A program made the position numbers and the translations under genes. A DNA stretch of 29,134 nt from JBFXDI01 sp050181295 (GTDB lineage: Bacteria; Pseudomonadota; Alphaproteobacteria; Rhizobiales; Aestuariivirgaceae), in assembly GCA_050181295.1 (NCBI GenBank), contig JBFXDI010000043.1:1-29134 (forward strand), given 5' to 3'. Positions 28,962 through 29,134 of the stretch are shown here, piece after piece. Each line of letters begins with the position of its first letter. Within the stretch, counting starts at the first letter, position 1. The notes beneath the pieces are model-generated. The model was not told the DNA's origin. It saw only the letters and a list, made by a program, of their open reading frames with translations, and searched no databases.

Positions 28962-29134
28962 TCACAGCCCGTATTTTCTTGCCCGCTCCAGCAGCCTTTC
29001 CGCCCTCAGGAGATGCGGCCTGTCCACCATCTCTCCCTCGATGCCGACGACGCCGACATCCGTTGCCGCGAAGGCCTCGACGATGCGCGTGGCGCGGGCC
29101 ACGGCCTCGGGCGCCGGCGTGAAGATCCGGTTGA
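28962..29134 (-). CDS. CoA ester lyase (HpcH/HpaI aldolase/citrate lyase family), C-terminal fragment
   Basis: The last 56 codons and stop of a gene that begins beyond the window. The tail reads 'NRIFTPAPEAVARATRIVEAF', then 'GVVGIEGEMVDRPHLLRAERLL', quoted as signatures; the 'D(G)xMVDRPHLxRA' block is the C-terminal end of CitE/Mcl-type CoA ester lyases. The aldolase or thioesterase substrate cannot be judged from the fragment. It lies immediately upstream of pncA on the same strand (10 nt), so the two may be one operon. Confidence 0.8.
   Translation of the reverse strand, partial: NRIFTPAPEAVARATRIVEAFAATDVGVVGIEGEMVDRPHLLRAERLLERARKYGL

Noticed and set aside
1..29134. CRISPR arrays, tRNA or rRNA genes, insertion sequences, prophage
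   Set aside because: No repeated spacer pattern, cloverleaf, rRNA conserved stretch, transposase or integrase was seen on either strand.

Overview
The window is G+C-rich, densely coded DNA. It is most likely chromosomal sequence from a member of the Hyphomicrobiales (Alphaproteobacteria), probably close to Phyllobacteriaceae such as Mesorhizobium or Chelativorans. The grounds are family-level: a cysE/DUF3126 pair, an Omp25/31-type porin, a bacterial transglutaminase-like cysteine peptidase (BTLCP), a PAS_5 protein, a CHCC zinc-finger protein, and a block of thrS, yidD, an IscU-like scaffold, folE and hisI. I see no rRNA, tRNA, CRISPR array, transposase or phage gene.

Layout. 1-6.9 kb: a YcaQ-type DNA glycosylase, a glutathione S-transferase and a small CHCC zinc-finger protein on the minus strand. 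Then two alpha/beta hydrolases, cysE and DUF3126 on the plus strand, a membrane-anchored hypothetical protein, and a gamma-class carbonic anhydrase. 6.9-10.7 kb: a secreted BTLCP, a PilZ protein, a PAS_5 protein, a divergent rhomboid protease and a two-CBS protein, which look like envelope and signalling functions. 10.7-15.0 kb: a tight three-gene catabolic-looking operon (M24 pita-bread hydrolase, M20 amidohydrolase, Asp/Glu racemase-like protein) with a divergent LysR regulator. 15.0-17.7 kb: patatin-like lipase, hisI, folE and the IscU-like scaffold. 17.7-21.5 kb: an apparent accessory islet (NADP-binding oxidoreductase plus a small secreted protein, a divergent LysR, and choline-sulfatase betC) lying between the IscU-like gene and yidD. 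21.5-24.8 kb: yidD, an Omp25-like porin and thrS. 24.8-29.1 kb: a secreted three-repeat protein, a nitroreductase/HAD/flavin-reductase run, a frameshifted SEC-C gene, nicotinamidase pncA and the 3' end of a CoA ester lyase gene.

How genes work together. CysE makes O-acetylserine for cysteine synthesis. The site upstream of cysE and a similar one upstream of the nitroreductase share a GAC-N7-GTC core resembling type-1 IscR/Rrf2 operators, so the two may share sulfur or redox control. The M24-M20-racemase operon with its LysR regulator is the best candidate for an undescribed pathway. Its M24 protein resembles ectoine hydrolase (DoeA/EutD) and has lost most M24 metal ligands. Its racemase resembles EutA, but an M20 carbamoylase-type enzyme takes the place of the usual DoeB/EutE deacylase. 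The substrate cannot be read from sequence.

Many long antisense ORFs exist because of the high G+C; they were treated as shadows. Start codons were chosen from ribosome binding sites and family alignments recalled from memory, so several remain tentative.
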